This document shows positions 7,167-14,627 of a stretch of 17,562 bases of DNA, one piece after another (the first letter of the stretch is position 1; every line of letters starts with the position of its first letter). The notes beneath the pieces are model-generated. The model did not search any database, was not told where the DNA came from, and was given only the letters and a program-made list of their open reading frames with translations. A program made the translations under genes and the position numbers. This DNA comes from an uncultured Actinomyces sp. (GTDB lineage: Bacteria; Actinomycetota; Actinomycetes; Actinomycetales; Actinomycetaceae), in contig URAS01000021.1 in the NCBI GenBank assembly GCA_900545825.1, positions 1 to 17,562 on the forward strand, in the 5' to 3' direction.

Positions 7167-8408
7167 ATGGAATTCAAGCAGGCAGCCGAGCGAACACGGT
7201 CGACCGTGTGGCGCGCGACCCGCCTGGCCGCGGGCGTCGTCGCCGCCACCCAGGCCTCGTTGATTACGGGGATCATCTGCGCCGACGAGCTGAGGAAGCT
7301 GAGGTCGGTTCCCTCCCTCGACGGCTATCCCACCGTCAACCCCGAACCGGCGCACGTCGCCGGGACGACGATCACCTCGTATATGGACGGCGACTCGCTG
7401 TACGCCGACATGCTCGACGCGATCGCCGGCGCGAAGGAACGCGTCTATTTCGAGACCTTTATTTGGAAGTCGGATCCCGTCGGCAGACGCTTTAAGGAGG
7501 CCGTCCTCGACGCCGCCGACCGGGGCGTCGACGTCTACATTATTTATGACGCGTTCGCGAACCTCGTCGTCGATCCCCGATTCTTCCGATTCCCCAAGCA
7601 TCCGCACCTGCACATTCTGCGGTATCCGCTGCGGCACACCAGCCGCGACCACCGCAAAATCCTCGTCGTCGACGGGGCCGTGGGGTTCGTCGGCGGCTAC
7701 AACATCGGCGAAACCTATACGACGACGCAGTGGCGCGACACCCACGTCCGCCTGGTCGGCCCGTCGGTGTGGGAGCTCGAGAACGCGTTCGTCGACTTTT
7801 GGAACATGCGCGGCGGCAAGCGGCTGCCGAAACTGCCCGACACCGGGGCGAGGGCGTGGGACACGCGGGTTTCGGCGGCACTCAACGACCCGCGGCGCAT
7901 GCTATTTCCCGTCCGCGGCCTCTATATTGACGCCCTCGAGCGGGCCACCGAATCCATCTACATTACGTCGGCATACTTCATCCCCGACCGGGTGATCGCC
8001 AAGGCCCTGCTGGACGCGGCTGCCCGCGACGTCGACATCAAAGTGCTGGTGCCCGAAAAATCGAACCACGTCATCGCCGACTGGGTGTCGCGTGCCTATA
8101 TCACTGACCTGCTGGACGCCGGCGTCGAACTGTGGCTGTACCAGGACGTCATGATCCACGCGAAGACCGCCGTCGTCGACGGCCGCTGGGTCACCGTGGG
8201 CACGGCCAACATCGACCGGCTGTCGATGACAGGGAATTATGAGGTCAACCTCCAAGTCCACGACCCCGAGATGGCGCGGCACATGGAAGAGATCTTCCGG
8301 GCCGACCTCACGAATTCCCGCCTGGTCGACCCCGACGAGTGGCGGCAGCGGCCACTCGTCCAGCGTGCCTGCGAACGGCTGCTCAAGCCGTTCGGCGTGT
8401 TTATCTGA
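7167..8408 (+). CDS. Cardiolipin synthase-like phospholipase D family protein
   Basis: The 413-residue product has two complete PLD-type HKD motifs: H162-K164-D169 in DHRKILVVDG and H331-K333-D338 in MIHAKTAVVDG. Each is followed by the usual Gly/Asn segment (GGYNIGE, GTANIDR). In this family the two His residues form one active site that transfers phosphatidyl groups, for example condensing phosphatidylglycerol into cardiolipin at the inner membrane face. A single hydrophobic stretch near residues 20-38 may anchor the N-terminus, against two membrane segments in classic bacterial Cls. Length and architecture resemble ClsB-like enzymes. The start at 7167 was chosen because the longer frame runs back through the upstream hairpin and the end of the FG-GAP gene. 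The gene converges on ligA with only 22 bases between stops and no obvious terminator. The exact substrate is not shown by the sequence. Confidence 0.88.
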   Translation: MEFKQAAERTRSTVWRATRLAAGVVAATQASLITGIICADELRKLRSVPSLDGYPTVNPEPAHVAGTTITSYMDGDSLYADMLDAIAGAKERVYFETFIWKSDPVGRRFKEAVLDAADRGVDVYIIYDAFANLVVDPRFFRFPKHPHLHILRYPLRHTSRDHRKILVVDGAVGFVGGYNIGETYTTTQWRDTHVRLVGPSVWELENAFVDFWNMRGGKRLPKLPDTGARAWDTRVSAALNDPRRMLFPVRGLYIDALERATESIYITSAYFIPDRVIAKALLDAAARDVDIKVLVPEKSNHVIADWVSRAYITDLLDAGVELWLYQDVMIHAKTAVVDGRWVTVGTANIDRLSMTGNYEVNLQVHDPEMARHMEEIFRADLTNSRLVDPDEWRQRPLVQRACERLLKPFGVFI

Positions 8409-8430
8409 CGGCTCGACAGGGCGCGGGACG

Positions 8431-10809
8431 TTATTCGGCGAGGCCGCTGAGGTCAATGTCGCCGGCCAGCAGCTTGTCGAAGTCGGCGGAGTCGATGACG
8501 CGGACGCCAAACTTTTGGGCCTTGGCGAGCTTCGACCCCGCGCCGTCGCCGGCGACGAGGATATCGGTGTTCTTCGACACCGAACTGGACGCCTTCGCCC
8601 CGTGGTTGGCCAGCGCCTCCTTCGCGGACTCGCGGGTGTAGCCCGGCACCGAGCCGGAGACGACGATCGTCAAGCCGGCCAGGGTACTGGCGATCGTGTC
8701 GGTTACCTCGTCCTCCATGCGGACGCCCGAGGCCGCCCAGCCGTCGACAATCGCGACGTGATCCGGGTCGGCGAACCAGTCGATGAGCGACGCAGCAATC
8801 GTGTCGCCGACGCCCTCGACGGCGGCCAGCTGCTGGGCGCTGGCCTGGCGGATCGCGTCCATCGAGCGGAACTCGCGGGCCAACGCCTGCGCGGCCGTCG
8901 GGCCGACGTGGCGGATCGACAGGCCGACGAGGACGCGCCACAGCGGCTGGGTCTTGGAGTCCCCCAGCTGCTTGAGGAGCTTCTCGAGGGTCTGGTTCGG
9001 GCGTTCCTCCTGACCCTTGAGCCACTGCGTTGGGTCGGTCTTTTTGCGCTTGCCGACCGTCCAGAAGTAGCGGACCTGCCGCCACGACATGTCGCCCGCG
9101 CCGCGTTTCTGCAGGGTGATTGGCGTTTTTTGGTAACGCCACACGTAGACGTCGCGCAGCGTGTCGGCGTCGAGGTCGAAGATTCCGGCCTCGCCCCGGA
9201 GGACCGCCTGCTGCGGGGCGGGCAGCAGAGATTCGGCGACGTCGATGAGGTCGGCCTCCTCGACGCCCTCGCGGTCGGCCTCGGTCATCCGCACCGGCGT
9301 CACGCCGTCGGCGAGGACGACCGTTTCGCCCGCGACCAGAGACGCGGCCACGGCGTCGCGGTCAAGTTCGGGCTGGGTGAGGGCGAGGGCGGCCTCGTCG
9401 CCCAGGCCCTCGATGTCGAAGGCGCCGCGGGAACCGATGTGGGCGACGCGTTCGGTCAGCTGAGCCGGGCAGTGCGCGCGGTTGGGGCAGCGCCAGTCGG
9501 CCTCGCCCTCGTTCGCCGGCGCCAGCGGCGCGCCGCACGACGGGCAGGCACTGGGCATGACGAATTCTTCCTCGGTGCCCGTGCGGCGGTCGACGACCGG
9601 CGCGACGATTTCCGGGATGACGTCGCCGGCCTTGCGGAGGACGACGATGTCGCCGATGAGGACGCCCTTGCGTTTGACCTCGCCGGGGTTATGGAGGGTC
9701 GCGCGTTCAACGTGCGAGCCCGCGACCAGGACTTTCTCCATGACACCGTAGGGGGTGACGCGGCCGGTGCGGCCCACCTGGACGCGGATGTCGAGGAGGC
9801 GCGTGTAGACCTCCTCCGGCGGGAATTTATAGGCGACCGCCCAGCGCGGCGTGCGCGCCCTCGACCCGAGGGCGGCCTGGAGGGACCGGGACGCGACCTT
9901 GACGACGACGCCGTCGATCTCGTGGATGATGCCGCTGCGGGTGCGGCCGACCTCGGCGATATAGTCCTCGACCTGCGAAAACGACGTGGCCAGGCGGGTG
10001 TAGGGCGAGGTCGGTAGGCCCCATTCGGCCAGGCGTTCGAACCAGCCGTCGAGGGTCGTCGGTTCGTCGAGGGGCAGCTGGTCACCCCAGTCGACCAGGC
10101 CGACACCGTGGGCGATCATCGACAGCGGGCGGGTGGCCGTCACCGCCGAGTCCTTTTGCCGCAGCGAGCCCGCCGCCGCGTTGCGCGGGTTGACGAACGG
10201 GCGCTCGCCGGCCTCGACGCGCGCGGCGTTGAACTCGCGGAAGTCGGCGACCGGGAAGAAGACCTCGCCGCGGACCTCGAGGAACGCGGGGTGACCCTGG
10301 CCTGCGAGTTTCTGCGGAATCGCGCCGATCGTCAAGACGTTCGCCGTGACGTCCTCGCCGACTGTGCCGTCGCCGCGAGTCGCCGCGCGTTCGAGGACGC
10401 CGTCGCGATAGACGAGGTTGACGGCGAGGCCGTCGATCTTCACCTCGAGGGTGACCGGGACGTCGTCGCGCCCCAGCTCGGCCTGGACGCGATCCCACCA
10501 GGCGCGGACCTCGTCGAGGCTGAAGACGTCCTCGAGCGACGCCATCGGCGACGGGTGGACGAACGGCGCAAACGTGGCCTGACGTGCGCCGCCGACCGTC
10601 TGCGTCGGCGAATCCGCGACCGCCAGCTCGGGATGGGCGCGCTCGAGTTCCTGCAGCGCCGAGAATATCCGGTCATATTCCGCGTCCGAGATTTCGGGCG
10701 CGTCCTTGCCGTAGTACTGGTCGCGGGCCTGCTCGACGCGCGCGACCAGGGCGTCCCACTGTTCGGCGGGGGTCATGTCGTCAAAACCCGGCACAGGAAT
10801 CTCGCTCAT
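8431..10809 (-). CDS. ligA: NAD-dependent DNA ligase LigA, with large insertion
   Basis: LigA seals nicks during replication and repair using NAD+. The 792-residue product shows the full domain order. The N-terminal Ia segment holds DQYYGKDAPEISDAEYD (30-46). The adenylation domain has the AMP-accepting Lys124 in KIDG, followed by HEIDGVVVK near 296-304. The OB fold comes next, then a four-Cys zinc finger (C422, C425, C441, C447), helix-hairpin-helix elements (for example EGVGDT near 665-670) and a C-terminal BRCT domain near 706-785. Between the zinc finger and the conserved SIRHVG at 631-636 lie about 165 residues where the E. coli enzyme has about 65. Start: the ATG at 10809 has AGGA three bases upstream. 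An ATG at 10821 would add four residues. The open frame extends further upstream only as a shadow of the divergent gene. Confidence 0.96.
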   Translation of the reverse strand: MSEIPVPGFDDMTPAEQWDALVARVEQARDQYYGKDAPEISDAEYDRIFSALQELERAHPELAVADSPTQTVGGARQATFAPFVHPSPMASLEDVFSLDEVRAWWDRVQAELGRDDVPVTLEVKIDGLAVNLVYRDGVLERAATRGDGTVGEDVTANVLTIGAIPQKLAGQGHPAFLEVRGEVFFPVADFREFNAARVEAGERPFVNPRNAAAGSLRQKDSAVTATRPLSMIAHGVGLVDWGDQLPLDEPTTLDGWFERLAEWGLPTSPYTRLATSFSQVEDYIAEVGRTRSGIIHEIDGVVVKVASRSLQAALGSRARTPRWAVAYKFPPEEVYTRLLDIRVQVGRTGRVTPYGVMEKVLVAGSHVERATLHNPGEVKRKGVLIGDIVVLRKAGDVIPEIVAPVVDRRTGTEEEFVMPSACPSCGAPLAPANEGEADWRCPNRAHCPAQLTERVAHIGSRGAFDIEGLGDEAALALTQPELDRDAVAASLVAGETVVLADGVTPVRMTEADREGVEEADLIDVAESLLPAPQQAVLRGEAGIFDLDADTLRDVYVWRYQKTPITLQKRGAGDMSWRQVRYFWTVGKRKKTDPTQWLKGQEERPNQTLEKLLKQLGDSKTQPLWRVLVGLSIRHVGPTAAQALAREFRSMDAIRQASAQQLAAVEGVGDTIAASLIDWFADPDHVAIVDGWAASGVRMEDEVTDTIASTLAGLTIVVSGSVPGYTRESAKEALANHGAKASSSVSKNTDILVAGDGAGSKLAKAQKFGVRVIDSADFDKLLAGDIDLSGLAE

Positions 10810-10816
10810 GCGTCCT

Positions 10817-10846
10817 ATCATCGCAATTTTCGTCCACGCTTGTCGC
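10817..10846 (-). promoter_or_regulatory. Candidate ligA promoter
   Basis: On the minus strand GCGACA (10846-10841) and GATGAT (10822-10817) each match four of six bases of the -35 and -10 consensus, with an 18-bp spacer. GATGAT ends seven bases before the chosen ligA ATG, so the transcript could be leaderless or nearly so. The AGGA before the ATG would then be non-functional. Pattern evidence only. Confidence 0.35.
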
Positions 10847-10984
10847 GCGCGACGGGCGTTGGGGTGGCGTGGGGCGAGACGCGAGGGCGTCCTGTGTCCC
10901 CACGCGCCGATAACGTTTCGTTGTTCCATGACGCGGCGGGGGCGGGCCGGCACGTCGAGGGCGCCGAGCCCTAGCGTGAGCCCC

Positions 10985-13900
10985 ATGATTTCTTGCGATT
11001 CGACCGTTTCGGCGCGCGGAGCTTCGGGAGCTTGGGACGCGGCGGATCCTGCGCGGGCGGCGGAAGGCGCGCGGGTCGCCCTCGCGTCGCCGTGGCACGC
11101 CGTCGCGCTCGGCGGGCCGGCGGCCGGCCTGGTCGCGGCCGTGCCCGCACGCGGCACGCTGGGGCGCGACCAGTTTCCCGACCCGGCGATGTCGCGGGTC
11201 CACCTGCGCCTCGACGCGCATCCGGGGCGCGTGCGGGTTGCCGACGCCGGATCAACGAATGGGACTTTTCGGCGAAAACGCAAGGAATGGCGGCCGCTGC
11301 GGAGGCGGGCGCGATGGCCGGAGGGCGCCGAATTGCACGCCGGCGGCACGCGGTTGGGGCTGGCCCGGCGGCCGGTCGTCCTCGAGGTGCCGCTGCCGGA
11401 CGGGTCCGGGCGGCGTGGGCCGGCGCGGCTGCTCGCCCTCCCCCTGCTGATCACGCTGCCGCTCATCCTTTTTCGGTACTGCGCGCCGGCGGCGTGGGCG
11501 CTGCTTGCGGTGCTCGGAGGGTTAGGTGCAGGTTTGGCGACGCGATGGTGGCGGCGGCGGGCGCTGCCGGCTGCGCCCGCGCACCTGCTGCTCACCGCCG
11601 CGGCCGGGCCGGCCGGGTCCCCGCCACCGCGCGCCGACCAGCCCCTTCGCGCGTGGATGGGGACGTCGAAGTGGCGGCGGCGGCCCCTCGCGGTCGGTCC
11701 CGCGGAGCGCGTCTGTCTGATCGGGCCGCGCGCCGCCGAGTGTGCCCGGTGGGTCGCCGGGCAGTGGGCGTGCGCCCAGGTGGCCCGGGTCAGCGCTGGT
11801 CAGCGGCGGTTTCGCGCACCCGAGGACGCCCCGGCGCTCGCCCTCGTGCCGCCCGGAGACGCGGCGGGTGGGGAGGCGGCAGTTGGGGACGAGATGCTTG
11901 CAGGGCGGGCGTTGACGTGGGCGGCCCGGGTGGCCGACGCGCCGGCGTGGGCGACGCGGCTCGTCGCCGCGCCACCGACCGTCCCGGAGGCGTCCGAGGC
12001 CTGGTGGGAGGCCCTTTATGCCTGCCTGGCCGACCGGGCCGCCGCCGGGGACGGTGGGGTGCCCGAGCGCGTCCTCATCGCCGATCACGTCGCGCGCTTC
12101 GCCGGGCTCGAGCGCCTGTCGGAGGCCGCGATGTCGGCACGGTGGCGGGGAATGCTCGCCGAATCGACGCCACCCGACCTGCGGGCCTGGCTGGGGAGGA
12201 CGGCGTCGGTCGACCTCGAGGTCGACCTCGTCGCCGACGGGCCGCACGCCCTGGTCGCCGGCACGACGGGGTCGGGCAAGTCGGAAGCGCTGGTCACGTG
12301 GCTAATGTCGCTGGCGCTGCGGTATCCGCCCTCGCAGGTCGGGTTCGTCCTCGTCGACTACAAGGGCGGCGAAACGTGCGGCCAACTGGCGGGGTTGCCG
12401 CACGTCGCGGGTGTCGTCACCGACCTCGACCCGGCCGCGACCCGCCGCGGGATCACGTCGCTGGCGGCCGAGCTGGCCCGCCGCGAACGGCTGCGAGCCG
12501 CGGGACAACCGATCGGGCGGCGGCTCGTGGTCGTCGTCGACGAGTTCCGGCGCGTGGCCGAGGACGAACCCGATCTGCTGGCCACGCTCGTGCGGATCGC
12601 GACGATCGGGCGGTCCCTGGGTGTCCACGTCATCCTCGCGACGCAGCGGCCCGCCGGGATCGTCGACGCCCATATGCGCGCCAACCTGCCCTTTCGCCTG
12701 TGCCTGCGCGTCCTCGAGGACGCCGACTCGCACGACGTCGTCGGCAGCGCCCAGGCCGCCCATCTGCCCCGGATCCCCGGGCGCGCCCTGGTCGCCGGCG
12801 GCGGGGTCGCGCAGATCGGCTGGTGCGGCCCGGCGGGGACCGTCGCCGGGTGGGTCGCGATGCTCGCCCGCGCATGGGAAGGGCTCGGCGGCCCCCCGGC
12901 GGCCGCGCCCTGGGCGCCGGCGCTGCCCGACGCGCTGGGGTGGGAAAGTCGACTTGACCTGCCCCGATGCCCGCTCGCCCAGGGAGAGTCGGCCACGCCC
13001 ACGCGCGTTGTCGGCTGGCGCGACCGGCCCGAGCAGCAGCGCCTCGACCTGTTCGGCGTGCCCGGCGTCGTCGCCGCCCTCGTCGTCGGCTCGCCCGGGT
13101 CGGGCCGCAGCGGCGTCGCCCGCGCCCTGGCGAATGCCCTGGCCGAGGACGGTTTTCCGATCCACGCGGTGACGTCGCCCGGACAGCGCTGGCCCGAGGC
13201 GGCCTCGTCCGTGGCGACCAGCGACATCGGCGCCGTGTGGGAGCTGCTCGACGCGGCCGAAAACGTGCCCGGGGTCGTCGTCATCGACGGGTGCGAGGGC
13301 CTGTTTGCCGAGGCCGATCGCGCCCTGGGCGCCGGGGTGATGGCCGACCGCCTGGCGCAGCTCGCCCGGCGCGCCGGCCCCACGGCGCACCTCGTCGTCA
13401 CGGTCTCGCCGCCCGACGCGGCGTCGCGGTGGACGCAGGCGATGCGCCAACGCGTCATCTGCCCGACCCGCGGCGGGATCGACGCCGCCCACATCGGCCT
13501 GCCCGAAAACGTCTGCGCGCTCGCCGACCGGCCCGGCCGGGTCGTCTGGTGCGAGGGCGCCACGCGCGCCCTCGTCCAGGTCGCGCTGCCACCTGAGATG
13601 CCGCCGCCGACCGGTCCGGCGCTCGTCGCCAGCCTGCCCGCGCAGCCCGACCGCACGTCGCCGCGAGACATCGGCGTCATCTCGCCCCTTGCGACGCCGC
13701 TGCCGGTCACCGCGCATCGGCGGTGGCTCGTCATCGCCGCCGCCGGGCCCGCGCGCGAGGGCGCCCTCGACGTCCTCCACTCGGCCTGGCGGGCCCAGCG
13801 GGTGACTGCGGTTGATGTCGACCTCAACGACGCCGCGGCGCGAATTCCCGAGGGCGACGAGCCGATCATTGCCGTGGTCGGGCCGGCCAAGGCGCGCGCG

Positions 13901-14095
13901 GCCTACACCGGCGACATCGTCACGTTGCGGGAGTCGGCCGGCGTCCTCGCCTTCGGAAACGAGGCTGACCTGCGCCATCTCGTGCCCGCCGGCTACGCGC
14001 ACGTCGCCTACGCGGGCAGACGGCGCGACGGATGGGGCGTCTACGTCGGCGGAGGCGAAGCGCACAATATACAGCTTTTCGCGCCGTCGATGTGA
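10985..14095 (+). CDS. FHA-domain FtsK/SpoIIIE ATPase, reduced EssC/EccC-like protein
   Basis: The 1036-residue product begins with an FHA domain that keeps the phosphothreonine-binding residues (G60-R61, S70xxH73, S90-N92-G93-T94). Two hydrophobic segments follow near 149-166 and 167-185. The first FtsK-type ATPase domain has an intact Walker A GTTGSGKS (426-433), Walker B VVVVDE (515-520) and ATQRP (552-556). A second domain has GSPGSGRS (702-709), with Arg replacing the Walker Lys, and VIDG (766-769) in place of an acidic Walker B, so it is probably non-catalytic. The last ~170 residues resemble a third domain without a P-loop. The order FHA, membrane hairpin, tandem FtsK domains is that of type VII secretion motor EssC, though shorter than usual. 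No WXG100, EccB/D/E or mycosin gene is visible beside it. The start is uncertain: ATG 10985 leaves a complete FHA domain but has no clear ribosome binding site; GTG 10976 and ATG 10929 are alternatives. Role as a secretion or peptide-transport motor is inferred. Confidence 0.85.
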   Translation: MISCDSTVSARGASGAWDAADPARAAEGARVALASPWHAVALGGPAAGLVAAVPARGTLGRDQFPDPAMSRVHLRLDAHPGRVRVADAGSTNGTFRRKRKEWRPLRRRARWPEGAELHAGGTRLGLARRPVVLEVPLPDGSGRRGPARLLALPLLITLPLILFRYCAPAAWALLAVLGGLGAGLATRWWRRRALPAAPAHLLLTAAAGPAGSPPPRADQPLRAWMGTSKWRRRPLAVGPAERVCLIGPRAAECARWVAGQWACAQVARVSAGQRRFRAPEDAPALALVPPGDAAGGEAAVGDEMLAGRALTWAARVADAPAWATRLVAAPPTVPEASEAWWEALYACLADRAAAGDGGVPERVLIADHVARFAGLERLSEAAMSARWRGMLAESTPPDLRAWLGRTASVDLEVDLVADGPHALVAGTTGSGKSEALVTWLMSLALRYPPSQVGFVLVDYKGGETCGQLAGLPHVAGVVTDLDPAATRRGITSLAAELARRERLRAAGQPIGRRLVVVVDEFRRVAEDEPDLLATLVRIATIGRSLGVHVILATQRPAGIVDAHMRANLPFRLCLRVLEDADSHDVVGSAQAAHLPRIPGRALVAGGGVAQIGWCGPAGTVAGWVAMLARAWEGLGGPPAAAPWAPALPDALGWESRLDLPRCPLAQGESATPTRVVGWRDRPEQQRLDLFGVPGVVAALVVGSPGSGRSGVARALANALAEDGFPIHAVTSPGQRWPEAASSVATSDIGAVWELLDAAENVPGVVVIDGCEGLFAEADRALGAGVMADRLAQLARRAGPTAHLVVTVSPPDAASRWTQAMRQRVICPTRGGIDAAHIGLPENVCALADRPGRVVWCEGATRALVQVALPPEMPPPTGPALVASLPAQPDRTSPRDIGVISPLATPLPVTAHRRWLVIAAAGPAREGALDVLHSAWRAQRVTAVDVDLNDAAARIPEGDEPIIAVVGPAKARAAYTGDIVTLRESAGVLAFGNEADLRHLVPAGYAHVAYAGRRRDGWGVYVGGGEAHNIQLFAPSM

Positions 14096-14193
14096 CACGT
14101 TCCACGCCACTTTTGCTCATTTTGTCGTAACTTCCTCTTGTGTTCCCGTTCATCTCGCGCGAAGATTGAATGCGTTACTTGACAGGAGGCATT

Positions 14194-14227
14194 GCGGCTG
14201 CGGGCTTCGCCCTGGCCGCTTTTTCTT
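14194..14227 (+). terminator. Terminator-like hairpin with T-run in the whiB1 leader
   Basis: GCGGC (14194-14198) and GGGC (14202-14205) pair with GCCC (14209-14212) and GCCGC (14215-14219) around a TTC loop, with a small internal loop. TTTTTCTT follows at once. This is the best intrinsic terminator in the window by shape. It lies about 100 bases after the FHA-FtsK stop and ends only 10-14 bases before the whiB1 Shine-Dalgarno. It could end the upstream transcript or act as an attenuator for whiB1. Confidence 0.6.
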
Positions 14228-14237
14228 GCCTGAAACC

Positions 14238-14244
14238 AAGGAGG
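14238..14244 (+). promoter_or_regulatory. Strong ribosome binding site of whiB1
   Basis: AAGGAGG ends six bases before the ATG at 14251. It is the strongest Shine-Dalgarno in the window and fixes this ATG as the start, rather than the in-frame ATG at 14170 that would add 27 unrelated residues. Confidence 0.9.
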
Positions 14245-14250
14245 CACGAC

Positions 14251-14499
14251 ATGGATTGGCGCAGCACTGCAGCCTGCCTGACGGAGGACCCGGAACTGTT
14301 CTTCCCCATCGGGAACACCGGCCCCGCCATCGCGCAGGCCGAGCGGGCCAAAGCCGTGTGTGCGACCTGCGAGGTCGTCGAGACCTGCCTGACGTGGGCC
14401 CTGGACAACAACCAGGACGCCGGCGTGTGGGGCGGCATGAGCGAGGACGAGCGACGTTCGCTCAAGCGTCGTCGCGCACGCGCCCGTCGCGCCAGCTAG
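14251..14499 (+). CDS. whiB1: WhiB-family iron-sulfur transcriptional regulator, WhiB1 type
   Basis: WhiB1 proteins carry a nitric-oxide-sensitive [4Fe-4S] cluster, bind the primary sigma factor and control gene expression. In mycobacteria WhiB1 is essential. The 82-residue product has all four cluster ligands: C9, C37, C40 and C46 (CxxC between the second and third). The GVWGG turn lies at 58-62, followed by MSEDERRSLKRRRARARR, the basic DNA-binding tail. The N-terminal MDWR and EDPELFFPIGN segments, together with the length, point to WhiB1 rather than WhiB2, B3 or B7. A perfect Shine-Dalgarno sets the start. It follows the FHA-FtsK gene by 155 bases that include a terminator-like hairpin, and converges on recR. 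I could not find a convincing -10/-35 pair for it. Confidence 0.95.
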   Translation: MDWRSTAACLTEDPELFFPIGNTGPAIAQAERAKAVCATCEVVETCLTWALDNNQDAGVWGGMSEDERRSLKRRRARARRAS

Positions 14500-14515
14500 C
14501 ACACACGATTCACTG

Positions 14516-14541
14516 AAGGGTCACCCGCGAGGGTGACCCTT
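14516..14541 (+). terminator. Terminator after whiB1
   Basis: AAGGGTCACCC (14516-14526) and GGGTGACCCTT (14531-14541) pair perfectly over 11 bp around a GCGA (GNRA-type) tetraloop, followed by TCGTGT. It starts 16 bases after the whiB1 stop. A tight stem with a stable tetraloop makes this a good terminator despite the short T-run. Confidence 0.85.
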
Positions 14542-14565
14542 TCGTGTATTCGCAGCCGGATGGAG

Positions 14566-14605
14566 CGTGAACGTGATCAAAGCGGACAGAAAGATCACGT
14601 TCACG
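14566..14605 (-). terminator. Hairpin downstream of recR
   Basis: CGTGAACGTGATC (14566-14578) and GATCACGTTCACG (14593-14605) are exact 13-bp reverse complements around a 14-base loop, beginning 22 bases after the recR stop on the minus strand. No U-tract follows, and AT content in the arms is higher than in nearby hairpins. Most likely it ends the dnaX-recR transcript. An operator-like palindrome is a less likely reading. Confidence 0.6.
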
Positions 14606-14627
14606 GAGGTAGGTGCGGGGTCGGGGC

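Noticed and set aside
10810..11595. N-terminal extension of ligA by about 260 residues
   Set aside because: It would run through the FHA domain on the other strand. The LigA family begins at about the ATG at 10809, and the extra sequence is low complexity.
12302..14110. A 602-codon minus-strand frame opposite the FHA-FtsK gene
   Set aside because: The plus strand here encodes clear FtsK motifs. The antisense product is Arg/Gly/Asp-rich low complexity without family features.
14179..14184. Perfect TTGACA upstream of whiB1
   Set aside because: At 16-19 bp downstream there is only GC-rich hairpin sequence and no -10-like box, so it is not supported as a promoter.
14170..14250. Longer start for whiB1 (ATG at 14170)
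   Set aside because: The perfect AAGGAGG before 14251 and the family N-terminus MDWR show the true start. The added residues would be encoded by the terminator-like hairpin.
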